A DNA stretch of 64,000 nucleotides from Nocardiopsis sp. N85 (GTDB taxonomy: Bacteria > Actinomycetota > Actinomycetes > Streptosporangiales > Streptosporangiaceae). Below, in pieces: positions 8,698-17,354 of this stretch. The DNA is taken from contig NZ_JARBUT010000011.1 in NCBI RefSeq assembly GCF_028882275.1, positions 1 through 64,000 on the forward strand, given 5' to 3'. The notes under the pieces are model-generated. The model was not told the DNA's origin. It saw nothing but the letters and a program-made list of their open reading frames with translations, and did no database searches. Numbering within the stretch: the stretch's first letter is position 1; the number at the start of each line of letters is the position of its first letter. A program made the position numbers and the translations under genes.

Positions 8698-9387
8698 ATG
8701 GAGACACGACAGGTGCAGGAAGAGAAGGAGACGCTGGCCCGTGTGAAGGGCGAGACGGGTGGGGATCTGGTGCTGCTCCGGGTGGGCGCGCACTACGAGA
8801 TCTACTCCAACGGCGTCTTTCTCATGGACACCCGTGACGGCACCTCGGAACGGGAGATGGTCCGGGCGAGTCTGGCCGCCCTGCCCCGGGGACGCTCCCG
8901 GGCCCGGGTCCTCATCGGCGGCCTGGGGGTGGGCTTCTCCGCGCGTGAGGCGCTCGAAGACCCCCGCGTCAGCCTGGTGGAGGTCGTCGAGCTGGAGCCC
9001 CAGGTCATCGCCTGGCACGACGGAGAACTCGGTGAGGCCGCCGAATACGTGCACCGCGACCCCCGCTGCCGGGTGCACAACGCCGACATCGTGGCCTGGA
9101 CGGAGGCGGCCGCCACCCGCCCGCAGCGCTACGACGCGATCTGCCTCGACACCGACAACGGCCCGGACTGGACCGTCACCGAGGCCAACGACCGCCTGTA
9201 CCAGGCCGCGGGCCTGGACCTCCTCAAGGGACTGCTGGCCCCCGGCGGCGTCCTGGCCTTCTGGAGCGCGAACGCGGTCGCCTCCTTCGAGGCGCTGCTG
9301 CGGGAACGCTTCGCCCACGTGGACGTGGTCGAGGTGCCGGTGTCCCTGGACATCCCGGACATCGTCTACCTGGCCCGGGCCGCCTGA
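8698..9387 (+). CDS. Spermidine-synthase-like SAM-binding protein
   Basis: The protein has 229 residues. The N-terminal strand YEIYSNGVFLMDTRDGTSER resembles the substrate-side beta hairpin of polyamine synthases. A Rossmann fold follows with LIGGLGVGFSARE (motif I), VVELEPQVIAWH and a CLDTDNGPDW segment where polyamine synthases have their catalytic Asp. This group in actinomycetes is usually annotated as spermidine synthase, but an aminopropyl-transfer role is not proven. The GTG at 8692 is an alternative start two codons upstream. A very strong palindrome follows. Confidence 0.75.
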   Translation: METRQVQEEKETLARVKGETGGDLVLLRVGAHYEIYSNGVFLMDTRDGTSEREMVRASLAALPRGRSRARVLIGGLGVGFSAREALEDPRVSLVEVVELEPQVIAWHDGELGEAAEYVHRDPRCRVHNADIVAWTEAAATRPQRYDAICLDTDNGPDWTVTEANDRLYQAAGLDLLKGLLAPGGVLAFWSANAVASFEALLRERFAHVDVVEVPVSLDIPDIVYLARAA

Positions 9388-9491
9388 CCGGCGACGCGGC
9401 CGTCGGGGATCACCGGTGATGGACGGCGACGGGTCCCCGGGCCGTGTCCACCTCGGTCGTCGAGCGGTGCCGGCCCGCCCGTGAAGGCGCT

Positions 9492-9539
9492 GTGGTCCCG
9501 GTCGAGGGGCGGCGATCGCCGCCCCTCGACCGGGACCAC
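9492..9539. terminator. 48-bp perfect palindrome, bidirectional terminator
   Basis: Two 24-nt arms (left arm begins GTGGTCCCGGTCGAGGGGCG) match perfectly with no spacer between them; the centre is GGCGATCGCC. It lies between the convergent spermidine-synthase-like and EF-hand genes. A transcript from either strand would form a very stable hairpin, with the central few bases as loop. Confidence 0.8.
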
Positions 9540-9578
9540 CGTCAACGGTGCACGGGACCGCCGTGCGGGCCGCGTCGC

Positions 9579-9794
9579 CTAGTTCCGGGAGGACATGAAC
9601 CGGGCGAACTCCTCCAGGGAGATCCGGGAGTCGCCGTCGGTGTCCATGGAGCGGACCACGTCGGCGGCCTGCTCGTCGGTGCACTCGTCGCCCAGGTTGC
9701 GCATGAGGGCCGTCAGCTCATCGGCGGAGATGAGGCCGTCCCCGTCGATGTCGACCAGGGCGAACGTGGCGGCGTACTCGGAGGTCTCGGGCAT
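9579..9794 (-). CDS. Small EF-hand calcium-binding protein
   Basis: The protein has 71 residues and two canonical EF-hand loops: DIDGDGLISADE at about residues 15-26 and DTDGDSRISLEE at about residues 51-62. Both carry acidic residues at loop positions 1, 3, 5 and 12. It matches the small two-EF-hand proteins of streptomycetes (CabA/CabD-like calcium sensors or buffers). It is cytoplasmic with no signal peptide. It stands just downstream of the pst terminator on the same strand but has its own start and is followed by the 48-bp palindrome. Confidence 0.9.
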   Translation of the reverse strand: MPETSEYAATFALVDIDGDGLISADELTALMRNLGDECTDEQAADVVRSMDTDGDSRISLEEFARFMSSRN

Positions 9795-9844
9795 TGTCTC
9801 TCCCAGGTGGGGGTCCGTTGGTGCGGAAAGGTTACCGGTAGGAC

Positions 9845-9885
9845 GAAGGGCCGTGCCGGGTGGTTCTCACCCGTCACGGCCCTTC
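9845..9885 (-). terminator. Terminator of the pst operon
   Basis: The perfect 11-bp arms GAAGGGCCGTG and CACGGCCCTTC enclose a loop that itself contains a GGGT/ACCC pairing. It lies 12 bp beyond the pstA stop on the minus strand. Confidence 0.75.
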
Positions 9886-9896
9886 GGAGGAACGTG

Positions 9897-10799
9897 TCAC
9901 CTGCTCACCGAGGCCCGGGAACCGATCCACCGGGCGATCACCGTGAACAGCAGTACCAGAAGGAACAGGGACAGCGCCGCGCCCCACGCGCGGTCGATGC
10001 CCGCTTCGAAGGGCTGGGTCGCGCCCCGGTACAGCTGCATCGGCACCGCGCCCTGAGGCGAACCCTGGAAGGCGTTGACGATGATGCCGGTGCCGAACGC
10101 GGTCAACAGCAGCGGCGCGGTCTCGCCGATGCCGCGGGCGACCGCCAGCATCGAACCGGTGGTCAGACCGGGGGCGGCGGCGGGCAGGACCGTGTGGACG
10201 ATGGTCTGCCACTTGCGGGCGCCCAGACCGTAGCTGGCGTTGCGGAGCTCGTTCGGCACCAGCCGCAGCATCTCCTCCGCCGAGCGTGTGACGATCGGCA
10301 GCATCATCACCGCGATCGCGACCGCGCCCACGAACGTGCCGAAGCCCAGGGAGCCCCAGCCGATCACCAGCAGGCCGTAGACGAACAGACCCACGAAGAT
10401 CGACGGGATACCGGTCATGACGTCGGTGAAGAAACGGATCGCCGCGGTGAGCCGGTTGGGCCCGTACTCCACGATGTAGACGGCCGTGGCGATACCGAAC
10501 GGGATCGACATCACGACCGCCAGCGCCATGATGTACAGGGTGCCGAAGAAGCCCGCGGCGTAACCGCCGCCCTCGCGCCGGGGCGGGGGCTCGGTCGCGG
10601 TGAAGAACTCCAGGCTCATCACGCCGATACCGCGCCGCGTGATCTCGAAGATGATCAGGACGAGCGGGATCATCGCGATGACCATGGCGGCGGTCAGTGC
10701 GACCGTGGCCACGTTGTTCTTGAAGCGTCGGCGGCCGGAGCCCGGGGGGCTCACGCTCAGCGGGACGTGCGGGGCGGGTGTGAGGGTCGAGGTGCTCAT
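9897..10799 (-). CDS. pstA: Phosphate ABC transporter permease PstA
   Basis: This 300-residue inner-membrane subunit has six membrane segments and the binding-protein-dependent permease signature near residues 195-215 (ELRNASYGLGARKWQTIVHT). It pairs with PstC to form the channel for high-affinity phosphate import. Its ATG overlaps the pstC stop (ATGA), so the two are translationally coupled. It is the last gene of the unit, followed by a hairpin. Confidence 0.97.
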   Translation of the reverse strand: MSTSTLTPAPHVPLSVSPPGSGRRRFKNNVATVALTAAMVIAMIPLVLIIFEITRRGIGVMSLEFFTATEPPPRREGGGYAAGFFGTLYIMALAVVMSIPFGIATAVYIVEYGPNRLTAAIRFFTDVMTGIPSIFVGLFVYGLLVIGWGSLGFGTFVGAVAIAVMMLPIVTRSAEEMLRLVPNELRNASYGLGARKWQTIVHTVLPAAAPGLTTGSMLAVARGIGETAPLLLTAFGTGIIVNAFQGSPQGAVPMQLYRGATQPFEAGIDRAWGAALSLFLLVLLFTVIARWIGSRASVSR

Positions 10800-11803
10800 A
10801 CTGCGGCGTCTCCCGTGAACTGTCCCAGGCGCCAGACGATGACGCGGGCCAGGATGTTGACGATCATCGTGACCAGGAACAGGGCGACACCGATCGCCAT
10901 CAGTCCGGTCCGGGCCTCCGGCGAGGACTCACCGAAGGTCGCGGCGATGTGCGAGGCCATGCTGCTGCCGGTGCCGAAGAGGCTGGCGCCCCAGGACTGG
11001 GAGCCGCCGATCAGCATCAGGACGGCGATGGTCTCACCGAGGGCGCGGCCCAGTCCCAGCATGCTCGCGGCGACGATGCCGGAGAAGCTGGAGGGCAGCA
11101 CCACCTTGGTGATGACCTCCCAGCGGGTGGAGCCCAGGGCGTAACCCGCCATCTGCTGCTCCAGCGGCTGCACCGCGATGACCTCGCGGATGATGGCGGT
11201 CATGATCGGCAGGATCATGATGGCCAGCACGATGCCCGCCGGGAAGTAGCCGACGCCGCGCACCGGGCCCTCGAAGAGGAAGAACCACCCCAGGGTGGAC
11301 TCGACCAGTTCGAAGAAGGGGCGCATCACGTTGGGCAGGAACCAGTGCAGGCCCCACAGGCCGAAGATGACGCTGGGCACGGCGGCCAGCAGCTCCACCG
11401 TGTAGGAGAGCGGCTTGGCGAGGCGGCGCGGCGCCAGGTGGGTCAGGTAGACGGCGACCATGATCGCCAGCGGCAGGGCGATGGCGATCGCGATGGTGGC
11501 GGTGACCAGGGTGCCGTAGATGAAGGGCCAGGCACCGTAGGTGCCGGTGATCTCGGTACGCGATCCACCCGAGTCCCAGGTCTGCCCGAAGAGGAACCCG
11601 AAGAAGCCTTCCTTGGCGAAGACCGGCCATGCCTCGGTGGTGGTCCGGAAGACCATCAGCGCCAGGATGACCAGCACGGTGGTCCCACAGGCGGCGACGG
11701 TCCACTTGAAGATCGGGTCGGCGAACCGCCCCCTGCTGGACTGGAGCGTCCTGCGCTGTGGGTCCTCGGGAGCCTGCGGGGCCTCGGGGGCCTCGGTGGA
11801 CAT
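10796..11803 (-). CDS. pstC: Phosphate ABC transporter permease PstC
   Basis: The protein has 335 residues with a short hydrophilic N-terminal tail (APEAPQAPEDPQ), six membrane segments and the permease EAA-like signature (MAGYALGSTRWEVITKVVLP). I chose the ATG at 11803 because GAGGAG lies about 6 nt upstream. In-frame codons further upstream run into the hairpin between pstS and pstC and are not protein-like. It forms a heterodimer with PstA. Confidence 0.97.
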   Translation of the reverse strand: MSTEAPEAPQAPEDPQRRTLQSSRGRFADPIFKWTVAACGTTVLVILALMVFRTTTEAWPVFAKEGFFGFLFGQTWDSGGSRTEITGTYGAWPFIYGTLVTATIAIAIALPLAIMVAVYLTHLAPRRLAKPLSYTVELLAAVPSVIFGLWGLHWFLPNVMRPFFELVESTLGWFFLFEGPVRGVGYFPAGIVLAIMILPIMTAIIREVIAVQPLEQQMAGYALGSTRWEVITKVVLPSSFSGIVAASMLGLGRALGETIAVLMLIGGSQSWGASLFGTGSSMASHIAATFGESSPEARTGLMAIGVALFLVTMIVNILARVIVWRLGQFTGDAAV

Positions 11804-11881
11804 GTGCTTCTCCTCTGTGGCTTTCGTGGGGAGTGGAGAGCGTTCCCGCCCCATCACCACGGGGCGGAGGAGGGAGAGAGG

Positions 11882-11920
11882 GCGGTGGCCGGGACCCGGG
11901 GCTCGGGCCCCGGCCACCGC
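11882..11920 (-). terminator. Attenuating hairpin between pstS and pstC
   Basis: 16-nt arms (GCGGTGGCCGGGACCC and GGGCCCCGGCCACCGC, one mismatch) surround a 7-nt loop. The hairpin sits in the 173-bp gap after pstS. Partial termination or 3'-end protection here would leave more pstS than permease mRNA, as is known for binding-protein-dependent transporters. Confidence 0.65.
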
Positions 11921-11976
11921 GGGTGGTCACCGGGAGGGGAGAGGGGATGCCTCGTCGCCCGGGCGACCGTTGTCGC

Positions 11977-13074
11977 CTAGTTGGCGGAGTTGGTCTTCTC
12001 CAGCTCGGCGACGACGCGGTCGGTCAGACCCTCGCCCAGAGGCGCGTAGCCCAGTTCACCGGCCAGGTCGCGGGCGCTCTCGTCGGTCAGGGCCCAGGTC
12101 CAGAAGTCGATGATCGCGTCGGCGTTGGCCTGGTCGTAGCCGCAGGTGTAGGTGAAGATCCAGTTGGAGCCGGCGATCGGGTAGCCCTCGCCGCCGACGT
12201 TGTCGATCGCGAACTGGAAGTTGTCCGGGACCTCGACCTCCTCGGAGGCGGCGATGGTGGCCTCCAGGGTCGGCTCGATCGGGGTGCCGTCCTCGTTCAC
12301 GATGCTGGCGACGGCCAGCCCGGCCTCCTGGGCGAAGGACTGGTTGACGTAGCCCAGACCGCCGGGGTTCTGGGTGATGCCCTGGGCGACGCCGTCGTTC
12401 TGCTGGCCGCCGACCAGACCGTCGGCCCAGTCCAGCTCCTTGCCCTCGCCGTACTCGTCGGCCCACCAGTCCACCTCGGTGCTCAGGTAGTGGCTGAACA
12501 CGTAGGTGGTGCCGGAGCCGTCGGAGCGGTGGACCGGGATGATCTCGTCGCTCGGCAGGTCCAGGTCGGGGTTGAGCTCGGCGATGGCCGGGTCGTCGAA
12601 GCTGGTGATCTGGCCGTCGTAGATCTGGGCGATGGTCTCGGCGTCCAGGACCAGGCCGTTCAGGTCCTCGTTGTCGAACGCGATGACCACGGCGCCGAAG
12701 ACGACCGGGAACTGGACGGCGACGCAACCGCGGGCCTCTTCGGCCGCGGCCAGGTCCTCGTCGTCCAGGTATTCCTCGGAGGAACCGAAGTCGACGGTCT
12801 GCTCCAGGAACTGCTCGACGCCGGCACCGGAGCCGACGCTCTGGTAGTTGATCTGGACGCCGGGCTGGACGTCGCTGTTGTAGGTGTAGATCAGGTCCTG
12901 GAAGAGCGGGTCGGGGAAGCTGGCACCCGCGCCGGTCAGCGAGGCGCTGAGCTGCTCGCCGCCGTCGCCGCCGTTGCCGTCGGCACCGTCACCGGTGTCG
13001 CCTCCGCCGCCGCAAGCCGTGGCGAGCAGGGGGATGGCCGCCAGGACGGCGAGCTTGGAACGCCCGTTGCGCAT
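11977..13074 (-). CDS. pstS: Phosphate-binding lipoprotein PstS
   Basis: The protein has 365 residues and a lipoprotein signal peptide with lipobox LLATAC, Cys near residue 21, followed by a Gly/Asp-rich linker. The mature part has the PstS phosphate-binding segments TGAGASFPDPLFQDL, NYQSVGSGAGVEQF and RSDGSGTTYVFSHYL. It captures phosphate outside the membrane and delivers it to PstCA. AGGAGAA precedes the ATG. Three PHO-box-like repeats lie upstream, so induction by phosphate starvation is expected. Confidence 0.97.
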   Translation of the reverse strand: MRNGRSKLAVLAAIPLLATACGGGGDTGDGADGNGGDGGEQLSASLTGAGASFPDPLFQDLIYTYNSDVQPGVQINYQSVGSGAGVEQFLEQTVDFGSSEEYLDDEDLAAAEEARGCVAVQFPVVFGAVVIAFDNEDLNGLVLDAETIAQIYDGQITSFDDPAIAELNPDLDLPSDEIIPVHRSDGSGTTYVFSHYLSTEVDWWADEYGEGKELDWADGLVGGQQNDGVAQGITQNPGGLGYVNQSFAQEAGLAVASIVNEDGTPIEPTLEATIAASEEVEVPDNFQFAIDNVGGEGYPIAGSNWIFTYTCGYDQANADAIIDFWTWALTDESARDLAGELGYAPLGEGLTDRVVAELEKTNSAN

Positions 13075-13167
13075 GTCGAAGTTCTCCTCGTTGAATCACC
13101 GATGTCGGGGCTGACGTGAAACGACGTTAAAGGCGGAGAAAGTCGTGCTGACATCGGAATGACGGCC

Positions 13168-13200
13168 AGACGGTGGAAGTCGGATGAATGGCGGGTGAAT
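13168..13200 (-). promoter_or_regulatory. PHO-box-like direct repeats upstream of pstS
   Basis: Read on the minus strand, three 11-nt units follow one another without gaps: ATTCACCCGCC, ATTCATCCGAC and TTCCACCGTCT. The actinomycete PhoP site is made of 11-nt direct repeats with a GTTCACC-like core, so this fits a PhoP binding site about 95 bp before the pstS start. Confidence 0.7.
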
Positions 13201-13446
13201 GGAGGTAACATTTATGTAACGCGGAGCGTGTGGCCAGGTGGTGGAGTTCCGTTGCTGTGTTTGAACTCACCGTGATGACCTGCGGGTATGCCAAGAAGTG
13301 CGGGGTGTGCGCGATCATCGCGCCGATGTTCGCGGTTGTCTTATCGTTCACTTTTGCGTCCGCTTCGACGTGAAGTGACGCGAACATGAACAAGGGGTCG
13401 CCCCGGCTGTCGCCGGAGGACCCTTGATAAGAGGTCAGAACATGCC
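13201..13446. other. Gap between the regulator gene and pstS
   Basis: No gene is seen. It holds an AT-rich stretch (GTAACATTTATGTAAC at 13205-13220, a near-palindrome with one mismatch) just upstream of the PHO-box repeats. It also holds an imperfect hairpin at about 13392-13425 (AAGGGGTC...GGACCCTT) directly after the regulator's stop, which may terminate that transcript. Confidence 0.45.
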
Positions 13447-14232
13447 CTATCCGCCGTTCGCAGTATCCAATCGATAACCGATTCCGCGCACCGTGTGGAT
13501 GAATCTGGGGCGGGCCTCCGAGTCACCCAGCTTGTGCCGGAGACGACGGATGTGCACGGCGATGGTGTTGTTCACCGGAGGCAGGGGCTTGCGCCAGACC
13601 TCGGTCCACAGCTCCTCGCGACTGACCACCCGGCCGGTGTGCCGCAGCAGGAAGTCCATGATCCCGAACTCCCGCAGGGCCAGGTCGACCGGGTCGCCGT
13701 CCACGAACAGTCGGTGCCCCAGGGCGTCCAGCTCCAACGCCCCCGAACGCAGCGACGTGTGCGGCCCGCCGCCCTGTTCCAGCATGCCGCCCCCGTCCAT
13801 CCCGGGAAGGGAGCCGCGCAACAGGGCGGCCAGCTCGGGGATGCGGTAGGGGCGGTTGACGCAGGCGGTGGCCCCGGCGGCCAGGGCGCGCAGCGCCCGC
13901 TGGGAGTCGCCCGGGCCCACCCCGATGAGGATCGGGATGTCGGTCGCCCGCCGGGTCACCCGTACGAGTGTCTCCAGGTCCACCTCGGGCGGGGTGGCGC
14001 TCGTCACGATCGTGTCCGGGCGCATCAGCCCCACCCGCAGGAGGGCCTCGGCTCCGTCGACGCACACCGTGATGTCCACGTCATGACCGCTGAGCGAGAG
14101 CACCAACTGGTGCGACTGCTCCGACTCCGGCTCCACCAACAGGACCCGCAGCGGCCCCTCGGCGCGCTCCACCGCGTCGTCCAGCGCGCCCGAGGGGCGG
14201 GGGACGGACGCGGAGGCGGAGAGGGCGGTCAT
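13447..14232 (-). CDS. PhoB/OmpR-type winged-helix regulator with a degraded receiver domain
   Basis: The protein has 261 residues. An N-terminal receiver-like fold spans about residues 30-145 and a C-terminal OmpR-type DNA-binding domain spans about 165-258 (REFGIMDFLLRHTGRVVSREELWTEVW, then NNTIAVHIRRLRHKLGD). Receiver hallmarks are missing: the acidic pair is EPE, the phospho-acceptor strand reads PDTIVTSATPP with no Asp at the expected place, and the usual Lys-Pro is NRP. It therefore probably acts without phosphorylation. It sits between pstB and pstS, all on the minus strand, which suggests a role in phosphate control. I chose the ATG at 14232. Confidence 0.85.
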   Translation of the reverse strand: MTALSASASVPRPSGALDDAVERAEGPLRVLLVEPESEQSHQLVLSLSGHDVDITVCVDGAEALLRVGLMRPDTIVTSATPPEVDLETLVRVTRRATDIPILIGVGPGDSQRALRALAAGATACVNRPYRIPELAALLRGSLPGMDGGGMLEQGGGPHTSLRSGALELDALGHRLFVDGDPVDLALREFGIMDFLLRHTGRVVSREELWTEVWRKPLPPVNNTIAVHIRRLRHKLGDSEARPRFIHTVRGIGYRLDTANGG

Positions 14233-14293
14233 GGTCGTGGATCCACTTCGTCGAAGAGGGGTGTGTCGAAGAGGCGTGCGGAGGCGGCGCCGA

Positions 14294-15148
14294 TCAGCCG
14301 AAGCGGCCGGAGATGTAGTCCTCGGTGCGCTGGTCGGCGGGCTTGCTGAAGATCTTCGCGGTCTCGTCGAACTCCACCAGACTGCCGTAGCGATCACCCT
14401 TGTCGTCGACGCCCGCGGTGAAGAACGCGGTGCGGTCGGAGACGCGAGCGGCCTGCTGCATGTTGTGGGTGACGATGACGATGGTGTACTCCGAGGCCAG
14501 CTCGTACATCAGGTCCTCGATCTTGAGCGTCGCGATCGGGTCCAGTGCCGAGCAGGGCTCGTCCATCAGGATGACCTCGGGGTTGACCGCGATGGTCCGG
14601 GCGATGCACAGACGCTGCTGCTGGCCGCCGGAGAGGGCGAACGCGCTCTCCTTGAGCTTGTCCTTGACCTCGTCCCACAGGGCGGCCTTGGTGAGGGTCT
14701 CCTCCACCAGGTCGTCCATGTTGTTGCGCACGCCGTTGATCCGCGGACCGTAGGCGACGTTGTCGTAGATCGACTTCGGGAACGGGTTGGGCTTCTGGAA
14801 GACCATCCCGATGCGCCGGCGCACCTCGATGGGGTCCACGTGCGGGGCGTACAGGTCCTCGCCGTGATAGGTGACGTCGCCCTCGATGCGGGCACCGGGG
14901 ATGAGGTCGTTCATCCGGTTGAGCGTGCGCAGCACCGTGCTCTTGCCGCAGCCCGAGGGGCCGATCATGGCGGTGATCTGCCGCGGGCCCACCTTGAGGT
15001 CCACGTCGCGCACGGCCTTGTTGGAGCCGTAGAAGATGGAGAGGCCGGAGACCTCGAAGACGGGGTCGCCCAGTCCGGGCACCTCGCGGTTGTACCGGAT
15101 GGCGTCGGGGGCGACTCCGCGAGCGGAGGCGGTGTTGCTGATGGACAT
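14294..15148 (-). CDS. pstB: Phosphate ABC transporter ATP-binding protein PstB
   Basis: This 284-residue ATPase energises the PstSCA importer. Walker A is GPSGCGKST near residue 60, the signature is LSGGQQQR, Walker B is VILMDEP, and the H-loop is [28 protein letters not shown] is typical of PstB. The ATG at 15148 has a GGAAGTGG ribosome binding site. Unlike the common pstSCAB order, pstB is separated from pstS by the regulator gene and carries its own PHO-box-like repeats, so it probably has its own promoter. Confidence 0.97.
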   Translation of the reverse strand: MSISNTASARGVAPDAIRYNREVPGLGDPVFEVSGLSIFYGSNKAVRDVDLKVGPRQITAMIGPSGCGKSTVLRTLNRMNDLIPGARIEGDVTYHGEDLYAPHVDPIEVRRRIGMVFQKPNPFPKSIYDNVAYGPRINGVRNNMDDLVEETLTKAALWDEVKDKLKESAFALSGGQQQRLCIARTIAVNPEVILMDEPCSALDPIATLKIEDLMYELASEYTIVIVTHNMQQAARVSDRTAFFTAGVDDKGDRYGSLVEFDETAKIFSKPADQRTEDYISGRFG

Positions 15149-15229
15149 GGGGCCACTTCCGGGTCGGACGGTGCTTGCGGACTCAGAGAGGGTGAACCGA
15201 CAGAGCGCGGTCGAACCCATGCAAATATG

Positions 15230-15273
15230 CCCGTGTGAAGCGGAGGTGAACGAACCTCGTTGACCAGGTGAAC
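15230..15273 (-). promoter_or_regulatory. PHO-box-like repeats upstream of pstB
   Basis: On the minus strand, GTTCACCTCCG (15241-15251) is followed directly by CTTCACACGGG (15230-15240), an 11-nt direct repeat of the PhoP type. A further GTTCACCTGGT lies at 15263-15273. The repeats start about 80 bp before the pstB start. Confidence 0.65.
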
Positions 15274-15977
15274 GTGGGCGGTGGACTCGGATCCGTGATG
15301 ACGCGCGCCGTTGTCGGCCCGTCACCGAACCGGTCGCTTCGGTTCCAATGGGGCGGGTGGGGCATGCGTGACAACGCGTCGGCCACATGCGCTTTCGAGC
15401 GCGCGGCCCCCTGCTCGGACGCCGTTTCGCGCGGACCGAAAGGTCGGTCCTCCCCGTGTCGACGGGTCCGTCGGCACGATCCCCGGGCGCGGTGGTCGCT
15501 GTCCGGATCGATCCGCGGCCGTGGGGTGTGTGCGGCGGATGTCCGCCCCGCCGTCCGGCGCCCCGGTGCGCCCTCCCACCCCCGCGAGGCGCCGGGGCGG
15601 CCTGCGTCCGGCGGCGTTCCGCGACGGTCGGCGCCCACGGAACACGCCCCGGGGGGAGAGGGAAACGGCGGAGGAGGCGTACGTCGCGGTTCCGGGGGCG
15701 GCGGGTCGGACGGCCGCGGTGATGGGGGAGGGACCGAACGCGGGATGGTGTCCCATCGAGTGGTGTGACTTCTCCGCTCCCGTTCCCCCGGGTGCGCGGT
15801 TCCCCTGGGTGAGCGGTGCCGGTGTCCGCCCCGGTGGGCGTCGCCACGAGGTCGTGGGAGTCGTTCACCTCCCGTCATCCGCCCGAATGACCTGCGAGGA
15901 CGCGACCGCGAGGAGGTCGCGCCATTCCAGAGGGCATGACCGGACGCGGTCGGCCGTGGCCGTTGGCGGACACGACC
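15274..15977. other. 700-bp gap without a convincing gene
   Basis: Several overlapping frames on both strands are open, as expected at this GC content. None has a ribosome binding site or a recognisable protein. The sequence is Arg/Pro/Gly-coding in every frame. I see no RNA gene. It may hold upstream parts of the pstB promoter. Confidence 0.4.
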
Positions 15978-16011
15978 GTGCCCCGGTCGACGCGGACGTC
16001 GACCGGGGCAC
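15978..16011 (-). terminator. Terminator after trxA
   Basis: A perfect 15-bp stem (GTGCCCCGGTCGACG with its complement) and a CGGA tetraloop lie 12 bp beyond the thioredoxin stop on the minus strand. Confidence 0.8.
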
Positions 16012-16022
16012 CGGGGGTCTCC

Positions 16023-16394
16023 TCAGACGGATTCGCCGGACTGCTCGGCGATCTTCTTCTTGACCTCGTCCATGTCCAGCTCCCGGGCCTGGGTGATCAG
16101 GCTCTCCAGGGCCTCGGAGGGCAGCGCGCCCGGCTCGCTGTAGATGACGGTCTGGTCCCGCACGATCATCAGCGTCGGGATGGACTGGATCTTGAACTCG
16201 AAGGCGAGTTCCCGCTCGGCCTCGGTGTCCACCTTGGCGTGCACGATGTCGGCGTTCTTGTCCGCGGACTGCTCGAACACCGGGGCGAACTGACGGCAGG
16301 GACCGCACCAGTCCGCCCAGAAGTCGATGAGGACGAAGTCGTTGTCCTTCAGCGTGTCCGCGAAGTTGTCCTTGGTCAGAGCGACGGTGGGCAC
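16023..16394 (-). CDS. trxA: Thioredoxin
   Basis: This 123-residue cytoplasmic thiol-disulfide reductase has the active site WCGPC at about residues 31-35 in the context FWADWCGPCRQFAPVF. The cis-Pro segment SIPTLMI lies near 75. A GTG start follows AGGAGA. The C-terminus is slightly longer than E. coli thioredoxin and is charged (MDEVKKKIAEQSGESV). It diverges from the DUF202 pair. Its reductase partner is not in view. Confidence 0.93.
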   Translation of the reverse strand: MPTVALTKDNFADTLKDNDFVLIDFWADWCGPCRQFAPVFEQSADKNADIVHAKVDTEAERELAFEFKIQSIPTLMIVRDQTVIYSEPGALPSEALESLITQARELDMDEVKKKIAEQSGESV

Positions 16395-16626
16395 GAGATC
16401 TCCTGGTCTGTCGGTATCGGGGGGGCCGGTGGGCCGACCACCCCCTTCTTCGGTGAACTACAGCGATGGTGCCCACTCGTTTGTTCCACAAGCGTGTGGA
16501 GCACCACTGTCGGGCTCCACCGGACCGACGGTCTCCTACCCAACACGTGGTGCATACCTGTTTGGGTGGAAAGTGAGGTTGGGGCTACGGTCGGACAGGA
16601 GGGATGAGAGAGCGGGGGGTGGTTCG

Positions 16627-16986
16627 ATGGACGCCGACACGGTCGATCACGGATCCGGCAAGGACGGGGCCGTCGACTACCGCTTCACCCTGGCCAACGA
16701 GAGGACCTTCCTGGCCTGGCTGCGCACCTCCCTGGCCCTGCTCGCGGGGGCCGTGGCCGTCCTGCACCTGCTCCCCCTGGGGTGGGACGACGCATCGCGC
16801 ACGGTGGTCGGCCTCACGCTGGCCGCCCTGGCCGCCCTCATCACCGTCTACGCGCCCCTGCGCTGGTACCGGGTCCAGCGCATCATGCGCGCCGGGGGCA
16901 CGCTGAAACCGAGCCTGCTGCCCATCCTGACCACGATCGCCGTGGGAATGGTGTGCGTGATCGTCCTCGTGGGGAACCTGCTGTGA
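16627..16986 (+). CDS. DUF202 (YidH-like) membrane protein
   Basis: The protein has 119 residues. The hallmark LANERTFLAWLRTSLALLAG at residues 21-40 is followed by two more membrane segments, matching the YidH/DUF202 fold of three helices. Function is unknown for the family. Its stop overlaps the GTG start of the next gene by 4 nt (GTGA), so the two are translationally coupled and probably form a complex. Confidence 0.85.
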   Translation: MDADTVDHGSGKDGAVDYRFTLANERTFLAWLRTSLALLAGAVAVLHLLPLGWDDASRTVVGLTLAALAALITVYAPLRWYRVQRIMRAGGTLKPSLLPILTTIAVGMVCVIVLVGNLL

Positions 16987-17354
16987 GGAGTCCGCGGGAT
17001 CGGGGCGACCCCGGCCTGCAACCCGAACGCACCCTGCTCTCGTGGCAGCGCACCGTGATCCTGCTGGTGGTGGTCGCGCTGCTGTTCCTACGCGGCGAAC
17101 TGGTCCCGGGGGCGTCCTTCGTCCCCCAGGCGCCGCCGGCGCTGCGGGCGGCCGTGATGTTCGGGCTCCTCGCCGTCGCCATCGTCCTGGGGTTGCACCT
17201 GTGGCTGCGCTGGCGGCGGATCGGCGAGGGCGTGCTCGACCCCGAGACCGGGCGGACACCGACGGCGGTGGGCGCGCCCTGGGCCATGGTCATGCTCTGC
17301 GTGGCCGTGCTGGCCCTGAGCGTGGTGCAGATCCTGACCATCGTCCTGGGCTGA
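16983..17354 (+). CDS. Second DUF202 membrane protein
   Basis: The protein has 123 residues. It starts at the GTG overlapping the previous stop. The motif LQPERTLLSWQRTVILLVVVA is the DUF202 signature in its second form (ERT..SW.RT), and three membrane helices are seen. Paired DUF202 genes with one member carrying LANERTFLAW and the other QPERTLLSWQRT are a recurring actinobacterial arrangement. The function is unknown. Confidence 0.85.
   Translation: MRSPRDRGDPGLQPERTLLSWQRTVILLVVVALLFLRGELVPGASFVPQAPPALRAAVMFGLLAVAIVLGLHLWLRWRRIGEGVLDPETGRTPTAVGAPWAMVMLCVAVLALSVVQILTIVLG

Noticed and set aside
15311..16063. Possible gene between pstB and trxA
   Set aside because: Three or more overlapping frames are equally open. 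None has a ribosome binding site or recognisable motif, and one runs into trxA antisense.
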